A stretch of DNA of 64,000 nt from Flavobacterium sp. HJJ (GTDB lineage: Bacteria > Bacteroidota > Bacteroidia > Flavobacteriales > Flavobacteriaceae), in contig NZ_JADKPR010000003.1 of the NCBI RefSeq assembly GCF_015351475.1, forward strand, positions 124,001 to 188,000. The letters run 5' to 3'. This document shows, one piece after another, positions 47,319-57,337 of the stretch (positions are counted from its first letter, which is position 1; every line of letters begins with the position of its first letter). The translations under genes were made by a program, and so were the position numbers. Below the pieces are notes generated by a model. It did no database searches and had not been told where the DNA came from. It saw nothing but the letters and a program-made list of their open reading frames with translations.

Positions 47319-50300
47319 ATGGATCAAGTTCAAAAATATTTAAATAACATGAAAATAAAATTATCTAAAATTCTAAACGGAGCTATGTATCTGCCTTTAG
47401 GAGTTTTGTTTCAGTTTTTGTTTATCACCCAATTATCAGCTGCAGAGAAGGACTTCTCTGGTTCAAGATATGTTGTAAACAGTAACATTAAGCAGCAAAT
47501 TACAGTTACAGGAAAGGTAACATCGTCAGAAGACGGCAAAGGTGTTCCAGGGACTACAGTTTCAGTAAAAGGCGAAAAAAATTTGAGTGTTTCCACAGAT
47601 TTCGATGGAAGATATACCATTAATGTGCCGTCTGATGCTGTTTTGGTATTCAGTTTTGTAGGATTTAAAACGGTTGAAAGACCAGTTGAGAATAATAAAG
47701 AAATCAATGTGGTACTGACACCTGAGAAAACTTCCTTAGATGAGGTTATTGTAGTAGGGTATGGAAAACAGAAAAAAGCAAGTTTAGTAGCAGCAATTAC
47801 CCAGGTTTCCGGAAAAGTTCTGGAACGTGCCGGAGGTGTTCAAAGTATTGGTGCTGCATTGACAGGTAATGTGCCGGGTTTGATAACATCAGCCAGTTCA
47901 GGTATGCCAGGAGAGGAAGATCCTCAGCTTTTTATACGTGGTGCAAGTACCTGGAATAATGCACAGCCTCTTATTCTTGTTGACGGTGTAGAACGTCCAA
48001 TTAATAGTGTTGAGATTACTTCGGTAGAATCTGTTTCGGTATTAAAAGATGCGTCAGCGACTGCGGTTTATGGGGTTAGAGGTGCAAATGGAGTAATACT
48101 TATTACTACCAAGAGAGGCCAGTCTGGTAAAGCATTAATAAGAACTACTTTTAATACGACCGTGAAAACTCTTTCTAAATTACCTGCTAAGCTAGATTCT
48201 TATGACGGGTTAATGGTTAAAAATAGTGTCATCGAAAACGAGCTGGCATTGAGTCCATCAAGCTGGGCTGATTACGTTCCTCAGGCTATTATTAATAAGT
48301 ATAGATATCCAGCAAATGTAGCAGAATCTGAGCGCTATCCTAATGTAGACTGGCAGGATGCTTTATTTAAGGACTATGCGATGTCTTATAATGCAAGTTT
48401 AAATGTAAGCGGCGGTACTAAATCTGTTAAATATTTCGCATCAGCAGATTTTTTAAGAGAAGGCGATATGTTTAAAAAATATAATAATAATAGGGGGTAT
48501 GATCCCGGATATGGTTATAACCGTCTGAATGTTAGAAGTAATTTAGATTTTCAAATTACTTCTAGTACAGTGTTTAAAGTTGGTCTTGCTGGTTCCCGCG
48601 GTATCAAGAAAAGTCCTTGGGGTGCATCAGGAGGCGAATATACCATGTGGGATGCTGCATATTCAACAGCTCCAGATGTTTTCCTGCCATATTATGAAGA
48701 TGGTTCTTGGGGTTATTATGCACCAAATCAAGGAAAAGCATCAAATTCTGTAGCGAATCTAGCGAGAAGCGGTGTTCAATATGTGACTACAACAAGATTA
48801 AACACAGATTTTACACTCGAACAAAGTTTTGACAAATGGGTAAAAGGGCTGAGTTTTAAAGGAATGGTTGCCCTAGATAATTCATTTGTAGAAGGAGACA
48901 GAGGAATAAGTGATTTGTATAATGATGCGCAGGAAAAGTATATAGATCCAGTTACCGGCGTGGTACTTTTCAAAAAAGCTTATGATTCTAATAACAGGTT
49001 TGATTTTCAAGAAGGTGTCAAATGGAGCACCACTGGAGGTTCAGTGAGAGATTGGAATACTTATCGTAAACTTTTTTATCAATTACAGTTAAATTATCAG
49101 GCAAAGATTGCTGATAATCATCATATAACCGCTTTGGGACTTTTTAGCAGGGATCAGTATGCGTCGGGAAGCGAGATTCCTCATTATAGAGAGGACTGGG
49201 TATTCCGTACTACCTATAATTATGCCGATAAATATTTTATTGAATATAATGGAGCTTACAATGGATCTGAAAAGTTCAACGAGAATAATCGTTTTGCATT
49301 TTTCTCTTCTGGCGGTCTAAGCTGGATTATTTCGAAAGAAAATTTTATGAAGAGTACTGATTCGTTTCTTGATCTATTAAAGATTAGAGCCACTTATGGA
49401 GAGATCGGTGATGATAATATTAATGGCAGATGGCTTTATCAATCCCAATGGGCATATGGCGGTAATTCTGTTTTAGGAACAACCGGTGAGTCAGCAGAGG
49501 GAAGCCCTTATACTTGGTATAAGCAGGCAACTGTTGGTAATGAAGATGTACACTGGGAAAAAGCAAAGAAAAGTGATATAGGTGCTGATTTTTCTTTCTT
49601 TAAAGGATTTGTTACTGGTACGTTTGATTATTATAAAGAAGACCGAACGGATATTTTATTAGCCGGAGGAAGCAGGGCAATCCCTTCTTATTATGGAGCT
49701 GTCGCACCGGTTGCAAATTTAGGTCGAGTTCAAAATAAAGGTTATGAATTAGAATTAAAGTTCAATCGTACTTTTGGGAATGGTTTGAATTTATGGTGGA
49801 CCACTAATTTCACTCACACAAAAAATAAAATTATAAGTGCAGATAATCCTCAATTACTGCCAGATTACCAAAAAAGCGAAGGATATTCTATTGGTCAGGC
49901 TCATTCGTATGTAAGCCAAGGTTACTACAATACTTGGGATGAGTTATATGCAAGTACCATTCACAGTACAAATGATGCGGCAAAACTTCCAGGGAATTTT
50001 AATATCCTGGATTATAATGGAGACGGTGTTATTGATTCTAAAGATAATATTCCTTTCGGCTATACAGGAACACCGCAAAATACCTATAACAATACAGTTG
50101 GTGTTAACTGGAAAGGTTTCAGCGCCTTTGTACAGTTTTATGGTGTAAATAATGTTACCAGACAAGTTGTTCTTACCAGTTTATCCGGCCAAAATCATGT
50201 TGTGTACGATCAAGGATCCTACTGGTCAAAAGATAACACAGATGCAGTTCAGCCTGTTCCGCGCTGGCTGGCTACCGCTAGTGAGTATAACAACGGGAGC

Positions 50301-50552
50301 AGGTATATGTATGACGGATCTTACCTTCGTTTGAAAAATGCTGAAATCGCTTACACTTTCGACGGAAAAACAAATTGGATTAAATCGTCTGGGCTTCAAA
50401 GTATACGATTTTATTTAAATGGAAATAATTTGTTTTTATGGTCTAATATGCCCGATGACAGAGAAGCAAATTATGCAGGAACCGGCTGGGCATCACAAGG
50501 TGCTTATCCAACTGTAAAAAGGTTCAATTTAGGAGCTAACATTATATTCTAA
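47319..50552 (+). CDS. SusC-like TonB-dependent transporter, first of the xylan PUL (XusA-like)
   Basis: 1077 residues. MKIKLSKILNGAMY at residue 11 (47349) gives a cleaner signal peptide (ending QLSAAE) than the annotated ATG and may be the true start. A carboxypeptidase-regulatory-like domain (about 63-140: VTVTGKVTSSEDGKGVPGTTV-like), the TonB-box motif EVIVVGYGKQKKASLV near 143-158, a plug with ILVDGVERPINSVEI and AVYGVRGANGVILITTKRG near 245-265, and a barrel ending FNLGANIIF are visible. Ten bases before SusD. The order susC-susD-susC-susD-XusE-GH10 matches the xylan utilisation system of Prevotella and Bacteroides, so xylo-oligosaccharide import is well supported by context. Confidence 0.95.
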   Translation: MDQVQKYLNNMKIKLSKILNGAMYLPLGVLFQFLFITQLSAAEKDFSGSRYVVNSNIKQQITVTGKVTSSEDGKGVPGTTVSVKGEKNLSVSTDFDGRYTINVPSDAVLVFSFVGFKTVERPVENNKEINVVLTPEKTSLDEVIVVGYGKQKKASLVAAITQVSGKVLERAGGVQSIGAALTGNVPGLITSASSGMPGEEDPQLFIRGASTWNNAQPLILVDGVERPINSVEITSVESVSVLKDASATAVYGVRGANGVILITTKRGQSGKALIRTTFNTTVKTLSKLPAKLDSYDGLMVKNSVIENELALSPSSWADYVPQAIINKYRYPANVAESERYPNVDWQDALFKDYAMSYNASLNVSGGTKSVKYFASADFLREGDMFKKYNNNRGYDPGYGYNRLNVRSNLDFQITSSTVFKVGLAGSRGIKKSPWGASGGEYTMWDAAYSTAPDVFLPYYEDGSWGYYAPNQGKASNSVANLARSGVQYVTTTRLNTDFTLEQSFDKWVKGLSFKGMVALDNSFVEGDRGISDLYNDAQEKYIDPVTGVVLFKKAYDSNNRFDFQEGVKWSTTGGSVRDWNTYRKLFYQLQLNYQAKIADNHHITALGLFSRDQYASGSEIPHYREDWVFRTTYNYADKYFIEYNGAYNGSEKFNENNRFAFFSSGGLSWIISKENFMKSTDSFLDLLKIRATYGEIGDDNINGRWLYQSQWAYGGNSVLGTTGESAEGSPYTWYKQATVGNEDVHWEKAKKSDIGADFSFFKGFVTGTFDYYKEDRTDILLAGGSRAIPSYYGAVAPVANLGRVQNKGYELELKFNRTFGNGLNLWWTTNFTHTKNKIISADNPQLLPDYQKSEGYSIGQAHSYVSQGYYNTWDELYASTIHSTNDAAKLPGNFNILDYNGDGVIDSKDNIPFGYTGTPQNTYNNTVGVNWKGFSAFVQFYGVNNVTRQVVLTSLSGQNHVVYDQGSYWSKDNTDAVQPVPRWLATASEYNNGSRYMYDGSYLRLKNAEIAYTFDGKTNWIKSSGLQSIRFYLNGNNLFLWSNMPDDREANYAGTGWASQGAYPTVKRFNLGANIIF

Positions 50553-50562
50553 AATTACAATT

Positions 50563-52452
50563 ATGAAGAATTATATTAAAATAATATCAAAGTACAGCTT
50601 AATTATAAGTTTGCTTTTACTTTCAGGATCCTGTAATGAGTATCTTGAAAAATCTCCTGATTCAGATATATCTCCTGAAGAGGCTTTCAAAAATTTTGAA
50701 AATTTTCAAGGATTCACTGAAGAATTGTATCAAAGCATTCCTGATTTTACCAATGGATATTGGACAAATTCATGGAATTGGGGAGAAGATGAAATTCAGT
50801 CTACAGCCCGTGATTTCCACTTTATATGTAAAATCGATAAAGGAGATTTTTGGGGCTGGCAAAGAGAATATGACGGATGGCAGGCTGGCTGGATGAACAG
50901 AAATAATGTCAGCACAGATAATGACCGTATGCATAAGGATTTGTGGACATTAGGCTGGGCAGGTATCCGTAAAGCCAATATTGGTCTTGCCAATATTGAT
51001 AAAATGACTGAATATACCCAAGAAGAAAAGGATTTAATCAAAGGACAGTTACTGTTTTTTAGAGGATGGTTCCATTTCGAGTTTATGCAGTATTTTGGAG
51101 GCCTTCCTTATATTGATGAAGTACTTCCTAGTGATCAGCCGCTTAAACTGCCAAGACTTAGCTACCAAGCGTGTGCCGACAAAGCTGCAGCCGATTTCAG
51201 AGCTGCTGCTGACTTGCTTCCTGTTAATTGGGATAATACAGTTATTGGAAAAAGAACATTAGGAAAAAATGAGCTTCGTATTAATAAAATAATGGCTCTT
51301 GGCTATTTAGGTAAAAATTATTTATGGGCAGGAAGTCCATTGATGAATAAAGTATCTACAGGGAATGCTTCTTATAATGCAGAATACTGTAAAAAGGCGG
51401 CTGCAGCTTTTGCAGAATTATTAAATATTACTGAAAGCGGTACTTCACAATATAAATTAATGCCGTTTGCAAAATACAGCGATAATTTTTATACAACCGG
51501 AAGTAACTGGAAAATGCCAGGCGGTACTGAAGCTATTTTTAGAGGTCCGTACTGGGGAGCAAACGGATCTAACTGGGGTACTTCTAAGCAGTATCAGCCA
51601 GCACCTCAAATATGTGACGGGGATGTAAAATTCCTTCCTACAGCTAATTATGTTGATAATTATGGAATGGCGAATGGAAAACCTATTAAAGATATAACTA
51701 AAGCGGATCCAGATTCAGGATATGATCCAAGATATCCTTGGAAAGGCCGTGATCCACGTTTTTACAATGACATTGTATATGATGGTGTAAAATGCGTTAC
51801 AGGCTCTATTCCAGCTGCTGAAGAAAGCAACCGTTATGCAAACCTTTATACAAACGGCAGCTACAGAAATATAAGCACAGGAAGCAGAACAGGTTACCTG
51901 CTGTATAAGTTTATTCCCAGAAGTGCAAATAAGTTTGATGATGGATTTGGATACGGTAATAACTTAAATATCCACCTCCCTTGGATGCGTCTGTCAGATA
52001 TCTACATTATGTATGCTGAAGCTGCAGCGCAGGGTTATGGCTCAGTTACAGGAAAAGATCCAAAATATACAGGAACTGCTGTAGATGCTATAAATGTAAT
52101 TCGTGACAGAGCGGGTGTTGGACACGTTGCAGCAGATTACCTAGGTTCATTAGACTTATTTATGAACGAGGTTAGACGTGAACGCGCTGTGGAGCTGAGT
52201 TTTGAAGGACACCGCTTTAATGATCTGCGCCGCTGGTTATTATTGATTCAGAGTCCTTATACAATTAAAAAATCTATTGAATTTGACCGTGCTGCTCCAT
52301 TTGATGCAGCAAAGCCAAGCGAAAACAGAGTTATTAATATTCGTGAGGAAGTGATTTTGGTGAGAAACTTTAGTGAAAAGCATTACTGGCTTCCGTTAAA
52401 GAATGCAGATGTAAATATGTATTTAGAATTTTCACAAAATCCTGGATGGTAA
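50563..52452 (+). CDS. SusD-like lipoprotein, first of the xylan PUL (XusB-like)
   Basis: 629 residues with lipobox Cys24 (LSGS-C) followed by NEYLEKSPDSD. SusD/RagB features: KGQLLFFRGWFHFEFMQYFGGLPYI near 161-185, LRINKIMALGYLGKNYLWAGSPLMNK-like TPR region, WMRLSDIYIMYAEAAAQGYG near 476-496, VIRDRAGVG, and RRERAVELSFEGHRFNDLRRW near 543-563. Many aromatic residues in the first 150 positions (SWNWGEDEIQ, WGWQREYDGWQAGWM) suit stacking on xylose rings, but this is only suggestive. It partners the SusC just upstream; the second susC begins 45 bp later. Confidence 0.95.
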   Translation: MKNYIKIISKYSLIISLLLLSGSCNEYLEKSPDSDISPEEAFKNFENFQGFTEELYQSIPDFTNGYWTNSWNWGEDEIQSTARDFHFICKIDKGDFWGWQREYDGWQAGWMNRNNVSTDNDRMHKDLWTLGWAGIRKANIGLANIDKMTEYTQEEKDLIKGQLLFFRGWFHFEFMQYFGGLPYIDEVLPSDQPLKLPRLSYQACADKAAADFRAAADLLPVNWDNTVIGKRTLGKNELRINKIMALGYLGKNYLWAGSPLMNKVSTGNASYNAEYCKKAAAAFAELLNITESGTSQYKLMPFAKYSDNFYTTGSNWKMPGGTEAIFRGPYWGANGSNWGTSKQYQPAPQICDGDVKFLPTANYVDNYGMANGKPIKDITKADPDSGYDPRYPWKGRDPRFYNDIVYDGVKCVTGSIPAAEESNRYANLYTNGSYRNISTGSRTGYLLYKFIPRSANKFDDGFGYGNNLNIHLPWMRLSDIYIMYAEAAAQGYGSVTGKDPKYTGTAVDAINVIRDRAGVGHVAADYLGSLDLFMNEVRRERAVELSFEGHRFNDLRRWLLLIQSPYTIKKSIEFDRAAPFDAAKPSENRVINIREEVILVRNFSEKHYWLPLKNADVNMYLEFSQNPGW

Positions 52453-52497
52453 TTAAAATGATTATTTTAAAAAATTTAAAAATAAAATTATAGAATA

Positions 52498-55400
52498 ATG
52501 AGATATATACAACTTAAAATAGTGTTATGTTTTGTGCTATTTGCTTTCTTACCTGCCAAGATTTTCGCTCAAATTGACCAAAAAATAAATTTAGCTGGAA
52601 TTGTTATCGGAGCAGGAGGAAAACCACTTGTGAATGCAGCTGTTGTCAGTAAAAAAGATAATGTTACAGCAGCTACCGATAAGAACGGGAGCTACTCAAT
52701 AACCGTAACAGCTGATACAGATATAGAGTTTAGCGCTGCTGGCTATACTGCACTTATACTAAAAGCAACAACTGCTATAAGTGACATAAATTTAAACAAA
52801 GAAAATTCAAATTTAGTTCAGGTTGCTTTTAAGAAAGAAGAAAGCAAGGATTTAATGGGAGGTGTTTCTTTTGTAAATCTGCCTGAAATTTTAGAAAAAA
52901 ACTATACAACTTATAGTTTAGATGGAGTCCAGGCTATAATTGGAGGACTTAATGGTAATCTCTGGGGAATGAACGGTATTTTAGTGCTATTAGATGGAGT
53001 TCCCCGCGATATAAATACAGTATTGTCTACAGAAGTTGAGCAAATCACTTTTCTAAAAGGGGTTTCAGCGGCCGCACTTTATGGAAGCCGCGCTGCAAAA
53101 GGGGCGATTTATATTACAACGAAAAAAGGGAAAGTACAAAAACAGCAGATTACAACCAGATTTGATAACGGAGTATTTGTACCAAAGAGCCTTCCAAAAT
53201 ATTTAGGTTCTGCCGAATATATGCATTATTATAACCAAGCCCGTGTTAATGATGGTTTGGATCCAACATATACTGATGAAACCATTTATAATTATGCATC
53301 TGGTAAAAATCCATATAGATATGCTGATGTTAATTATTATTCACCAAAATACGTTAAGGAGTTTTATTTTAATTATGATGCAAATATTGAGATAACAGGA
53401 GGAAATAAATCAGCACGATACTATACTGTTGCTAATTTTTCATCTCAGCAGGATCCTTTACAAAGTTTTGGAGAAGCTGCAAATAATAACAATAATAGAT
53501 TCAATGTAAGAGGAAATGTAGATATTCAAATTAATAACCGCATTTCAGCAACAATCGGGGCAAATGCGATATACAGCAATTCCAGAGGAGTAAATACAAA
53601 CTACTGGAGCAGTGCTGCTACTCTGAGACCTTATTTATTTAGTCCATTAGTACCAATCAGCATGATTGAATCAAGTGATGATGCATCAATGACTCTTGTG
53701 AAAAACAGTAACTATATAGTTGATGGACAGTATTTATTAGGCGGTACGCAGCTTAATCCTACTAACCCTTTTGCAGCTATTTATGCTGGAGGCCACACTA
53801 CCTTTACAAGCCGTCAGTTTCAGTTCAATACAGGGGTTAATGTTGAGTTAGGTGATGTCATCAATGGGCTGACATTTCATACTGATTTTGCAGTAGATTA
53901 TTCTAATTCGTACAGCCAGTCCTATAATAACACATATGCGACTTATGAAGCATCTTGGAATAACTATGCAGGTATAGATCAGATTACATCTTTAACGAAG
54001 TATGGAAAAGATTCAAAAACCGGTATTGAAAATATCAGCGGGAGTAATCTTGGTCAAACGGTTGCTTTTTCTGGGCAGTTTAATTATGTGAAAAAAATAA
54101 ATGAGCAGCACAATTTATCAGCAATGCTTATTGGTTCAGGATATCAACAAGCACAGTCTGCTGTTTATCATAAAACAAGCAATGCTAATCTAGGTCTAAA
54201 CTTATCATACAATTTCGACCAGAAATATTATGCAGAATTTAATGGTGCATATGTTCATTCAGCCAAATTTGCTGAAGGTAATCGTGAAGGATTTTCTCCT
54301 ACCATGTCTTTGGGATGGAAATTATCTGAAGAAGATTTTATGAAGGACGTGACTGCTGTTAATAATTTAAAATTGAATGTTTCAGGAGGTATTTTAAATA
54401 CAGATTTAGATGTTTCAAATTATTACTTATATGAAAGTATATATAGCCAGACAGACGGACAGTGGTTCAGCTGGAGAGATGGAGCTCTTAACAGAAGTAC
54501 TGATGTTAGAAGAGGTGAAAATTTAGATTTAGGTTTTGCAAAGAGAAATGAGCTGAGTGCTGGATTAGAAGGAGCTTTCTTTAAGAACTTTATAACCTTA
54601 AATACTAACTTTTTTATTAATGAAATTAATGGAAATGTTATTCAGGCTTCAAGTTTATATCCAAATTATTTTGTTACGAACTTTCCTAACACTTCATTCC
54701 TGCCTTATATTAATTATAATGATGATAAGCGTATTGGGTTTGATTTTGATGTAAGATTCAATAAAAAAGTGGGGAATGTTGATTTAGCACTTGGATTAAC
54801 AGGTACTTATGTAGATACAGAAGCTACTAAGAGAGCAGAATTGTACGATGACAGTTATCAAAACAGACAGGGCAGACCTTTAGATGCACTTTGGGGACTT
54901 AAAAGCGATGGTTTTTTTACGGATGCACTTGATATTACTAATTCACCATCTCAGACTTTTGGACAAGTTAAACCAGGTGATATTAAATACATAGATCAGA
55001 ATGGCGATGGTATTATTGACAATAAAGACGAAGTCTATTTAGGTAAAGCAGGCTGGTATGGAGCTCCATTTACATTTGGTATTAATTTTACGTCTAAATG
55101 GAATAATTTCACATTTTTCACAATTTTCACAGGACAAACAGGTGCTTATGCAATGAAAAACAACACCTATTTTCAAATGGATGGTGAAGACAAATATTCT
55201 ATTAACGTAAGAGACAGCTGGACAGAAGAAACTAAAGAAACAGCAGTCTATCCAAGGTTATCTTCATTGAGCAGTGATAATAATTTCCGCTCTTCAGATT
55301 TCTGGATGTATAGTACTAACAGAGTAAATCTTTCTAAAGTACAGCTTACCTATGATTTTCCCAAAAAGATGTTGCAAAAAACGTTTTTTAATGAGCTTAG

Positions 55401-55521
55401 TGTTTATGCACTTGGATCTAATCTGTTAACTATATCTCAAAACAGAGATATTATGGAATTAAGCATCGGAGGAGCACCACAAACCAGATATTATAATCTG
55501 GGTGTTAAAGCATTATTTTAA
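52498..55521 (+). CDS. Second SusC-like transporter of the xylan PUL (XusC-like), no canonical TonB-box motif
   Basis: 1007 residues: signal peptide (1-24, ending KIFAQ), carboxypeptidase-regulatory-like domain (about 28-100), then VQVAFKKEESKDLMGGVSFVNLPEI near 106-130 where ordinary SusC proteins have the EVVVVGYG motif. The plug has ILVLLDGVPRDINTVLSTEVEQ and ALYGSRAAKGAIYITTKKGK near 195-215; the barrel ends YYNLGVKALF. The VAFK(K)xxxxDLxGGVSxV form is that of the second SusC in known xylan loci. It is only about 30% similar by eye to the upstream SusC, so the tandem pair is not a recent duplication. It is followed by its own SusD. Confidence 0.93.
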   Translation: MRYIQLKIVLCFVLFAFLPAKIFAQIDQKINLAGIVIGAGGKPLVNAAVVSKKDNVTAATDKNGSYSITVTADTDIEFSAAGYTALILKATTAISDINLNKENSNLVQVAFKKEESKDLMGGVSFVNLPEILEKNYTTYSLDGVQAIIGGLNGNLWGMNGILVLLDGVPRDINTVLSTEVEQITFLKGVSAAALYGSRAAKGAIYITTKKGKVQKQQITTRFDNGVFVPKSLPKYLGSAEYMHYYNQARVNDGLDPTYTDETIYNYASGKNPYRYADVNYYSPKYVKEFYFNYDANIEITGGNKSARYYTVANFSSQQDPLQSFGEAANNNNNRFNVRGNVDIQINNRISATIGANAIYSNSRGVNTNYWSSAATLRPYLFSPLVPISMIESSDDASMTLVKNSNYIVDGQYLLGGTQLNPTNPFAAIYAGGHTTFTSRQFQFNTGVNVELGDVINGLTFHTDFAVDYSNSYSQSYNNTYATYEASWNNYAGIDQITSLTKYGKDSKTGIENISGSNLGQTVAFSGQFNYVKKINEQHNLSAMLIGSGYQQAQSAVYHKTSNANLGLNLSYNFDQKYYAEFNGAYVHSAKFAEGNREGFSPTMSLGWKLSEEDFMKDVTAVNNLKLNVSGGILNTDLDVSNYYLYESIYSQTDGQWFSWRDGALNRSTDVRRGENLDLGFAKRNELSAGLEGAFFKNFITLNTNFFINEINGNVIQASSLYPNYFVTNFPNTSFLPYINYNDDKRIGFDFDVRFNKKVGNVDLALGLTGTYVDTEATKRAELYDDSYQNRQGRPLDALWGLKSDGFFTDALDITNSPSQTFGQVKPGDIKYIDQNGDGIIDNKDEVYLGKAGWYGAPFTFGINFTSKWNNFTFFTIFTGQTGAYAMKNNTYFQMDGEDKYSINVRDSWTEETKETAVYPRLSSLSSDNNFRSSDFWMYSTNRVNLSKVQLTYDFPKKMLQKTFFNELSVYALGSNLLTISQNRDIMELSIGGAPQTRYYNLGVKALF

Positions 55522-55550
55522 ATTTAAAACACACACTTAATTTAATTATT

Positions 55551-57287
55551 ATGAAAATAAGAATATTAATTTTTATATCCGTTCTGTTTGTTTTTTGCAG
55601 CTGTGATGATTTAATTGATCCGGCAATCGAAAACAATAGAGGGCTTGAAGATATGTATGCAGAAGCTGAATATGCACAAGGAATTCTTCTAAATGCTTAT
55701 ACAAGACTTCCTGGAAACAGCTGGTCATTTAATGATGTGGCAACAGATGACGCTGTATCAAATGATATAGCAAACAATTACCTTAAGGTAGCTACAGGTC
55801 AATGGACTTCAAACTTTAACCCATTAGATCAATGGACCAATTCAAGAGCAGCCATTCAGTATCTGAATATTTTTCTTTCTGAAGCCGGTAAAGTACAATG
55901 GGCAAAGGATGAAAAAGTAAGTCTTTTGTTTAGAGACCGTCTGATGGGAGAAGCTTATGGATTAAGAGCTTTATACATGTACTATTTACTGCAGGCTCAT
56001 GCTGGTACAGCAACTAATGATCAGCTATTAGGAGTGCCAATACTTTTGGCACCAGAAACAGCAAGTTCCAACTTCAATGTGGCACGTTCTTCTTTTGAAG
56101 ACTGTATGAAACAATTATACAGTGATGTAAAAAAAGCTACCGAATTACTGCCGTTAGATTTTGAAGATGCAAGTACACTGCCTCCAGGTTACGATAATTT
56201 AAGTGACTACAACCGTGTTTTTGGACAATATGCGAGACAAAGAATGTCTTCAAGAATTGCACAAGTGGTAAGAGCTCAAGCTGCTTTATTGGCTGCTAGT
56301 CCAGCTTTCAGCGCAGGAAATACAACCACTTGGGATGATGCAGCTAAATATGCTGGTGCATTATTAAACCTGAACGGCGGAGTTGCCGGAATAGCTTCTA
56401 ATGGATTGAATTGGTTCAGTGATGCTGATGAGTTAAAAGCTATGGGAGCTGGAGTTAATCCGCCAGAAATTCTTTGGAGAGGTGATATTGGTGATAGTAA
56501 TAATTTAGAAAGCGATAATTTTCCTCCAACTCTTTTTGGAAAAGGACGTGTCAATCCAACACAGAATTTAGTTGATGCTTTCCCAATGGCAAACGGTTAT
56601 CCTATTTCTGCTGCCGGCAGTAATTATGATGCGGCAAAGCCTTATGACAACCGTGATCCCCGTTTGAAAAAATTCATTTTGGTAAACCAGTCAACTGCAG
56701 GAGTGAGTAATTCTGTAATTACTACAGCTAGTGACGGTACTACAAATGATGCATTAAACAAGGTTGGTACATCAACCCGCACAGGGTATTATATGAGAAA
56801 ATTATTGAGACAGGATGTGAATTTAAATCCAACTTCAATTAATAATCAGAGACATTATAAGCCACGTATGAGATATACTGAACTGTATCTTATTTATGCA
56901 GAAGCTGCAAATGAAGCATGGGGACCAACCGCAACGGGAACTATAGGATTCTCTGCCTATGATGTTGTTAAAGCGTTAAGAAAAAGAGCTGGAATTGTGC
57001 AGCCTGATCCTTACTTGGAATCGATTAAAGCTGATAAAACGGAAATGCGCAACCTAATCAGAAATGAGAGACGTTTGGAATTATGTTTTGAAGGATTCAG
57101 ATTTTGGGATTTGCGCAGATGGAATTCAAATTTAAATGTTTCTGCAGATGGTGATAAAATCCAAGGAGGAGTCCATCAAAAAATTACTGTTGAAAGCAGA
57201 CTTTATAAAGATTATATGAAATTTGGGCCAATTCCATATTCAGAAGCTCTTAAGTTTAATGCTTTACTGCAAAACAAGGGATGGTAG
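55551..57287 (+). CDS. Second SusD-like lipoprotein of the xylan PUL (XusD-like)
   Basis: 578 residues with lipobox Cys18 (FCS-C preceded by hydrophobic residues) followed by DDLIDPA. SusD features: GEAYGLRALYMYYLLQAHAGT near 133-153, RIAQVVRAQAALLAASPAFSAG near 240-261, MRYTELYLIYAEAANEAWGPT near 440-460, ALRKRAGI, and RNERRLELCFEGFRFWDLRRW near 503-523, ending LQNKGW. It pairs with the SusC 29 bp upstream. Two SusCD pairs in one locus probably handle oligosaccharides of different length or decoration. Confidence 0.94.
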   Translation: MKIRILIFISVLFVFCSCDDLIDPAIENNRGLEDMYAEAEYAQGILLNAYTRLPGNSWSFNDVATDDAVSNDIANNYLKVATGQWTSNFNPLDQWTNSRAAIQYLNIFLSEAGKVQWAKDEKVSLLFRDRLMGEAYGLRALYMYYLLQAHAGTATNDQLLGVPILLAPETASSNFNVARSSFEDCMKQLYSDVKKATELLPLDFEDASTLPPGYDNLSDYNRVFGQYARQRMSSRIAQVVRAQAALLAASPAFSAGNTTTWDDAAKYAGALLNLNGGVAGIASNGLNWFSDADELKAMGAGVNPPEILWRGDIGDSNNLESDNFPPTLFGKGRVNPTQNLVDAFPMANGYPISAAGSNYDAAKPYDNRDPRLKKFILVNQSTAGVSNSVITTASDGTTNDALNKVGTSTRTGYYMRKLLRQDVNLNPTSINNQRHYKPRMRYTELYLIYAEAANEAWGPTATGTIGFSAYDVVKALRKRAGIVQPDPYLESIKADKTEMRNLIRNERRLELCFEGFRFWDLRRWNSNLNVSADGDKIQGGVHQKITVESRLYKDYMKFGPIPYSEALKFNALLQNKGW

Positions 57288-57337
57288 AACATTAAGATTC
57301 TACTTAATGTATTAGGAAATTTAATAATTAAAGAAAA

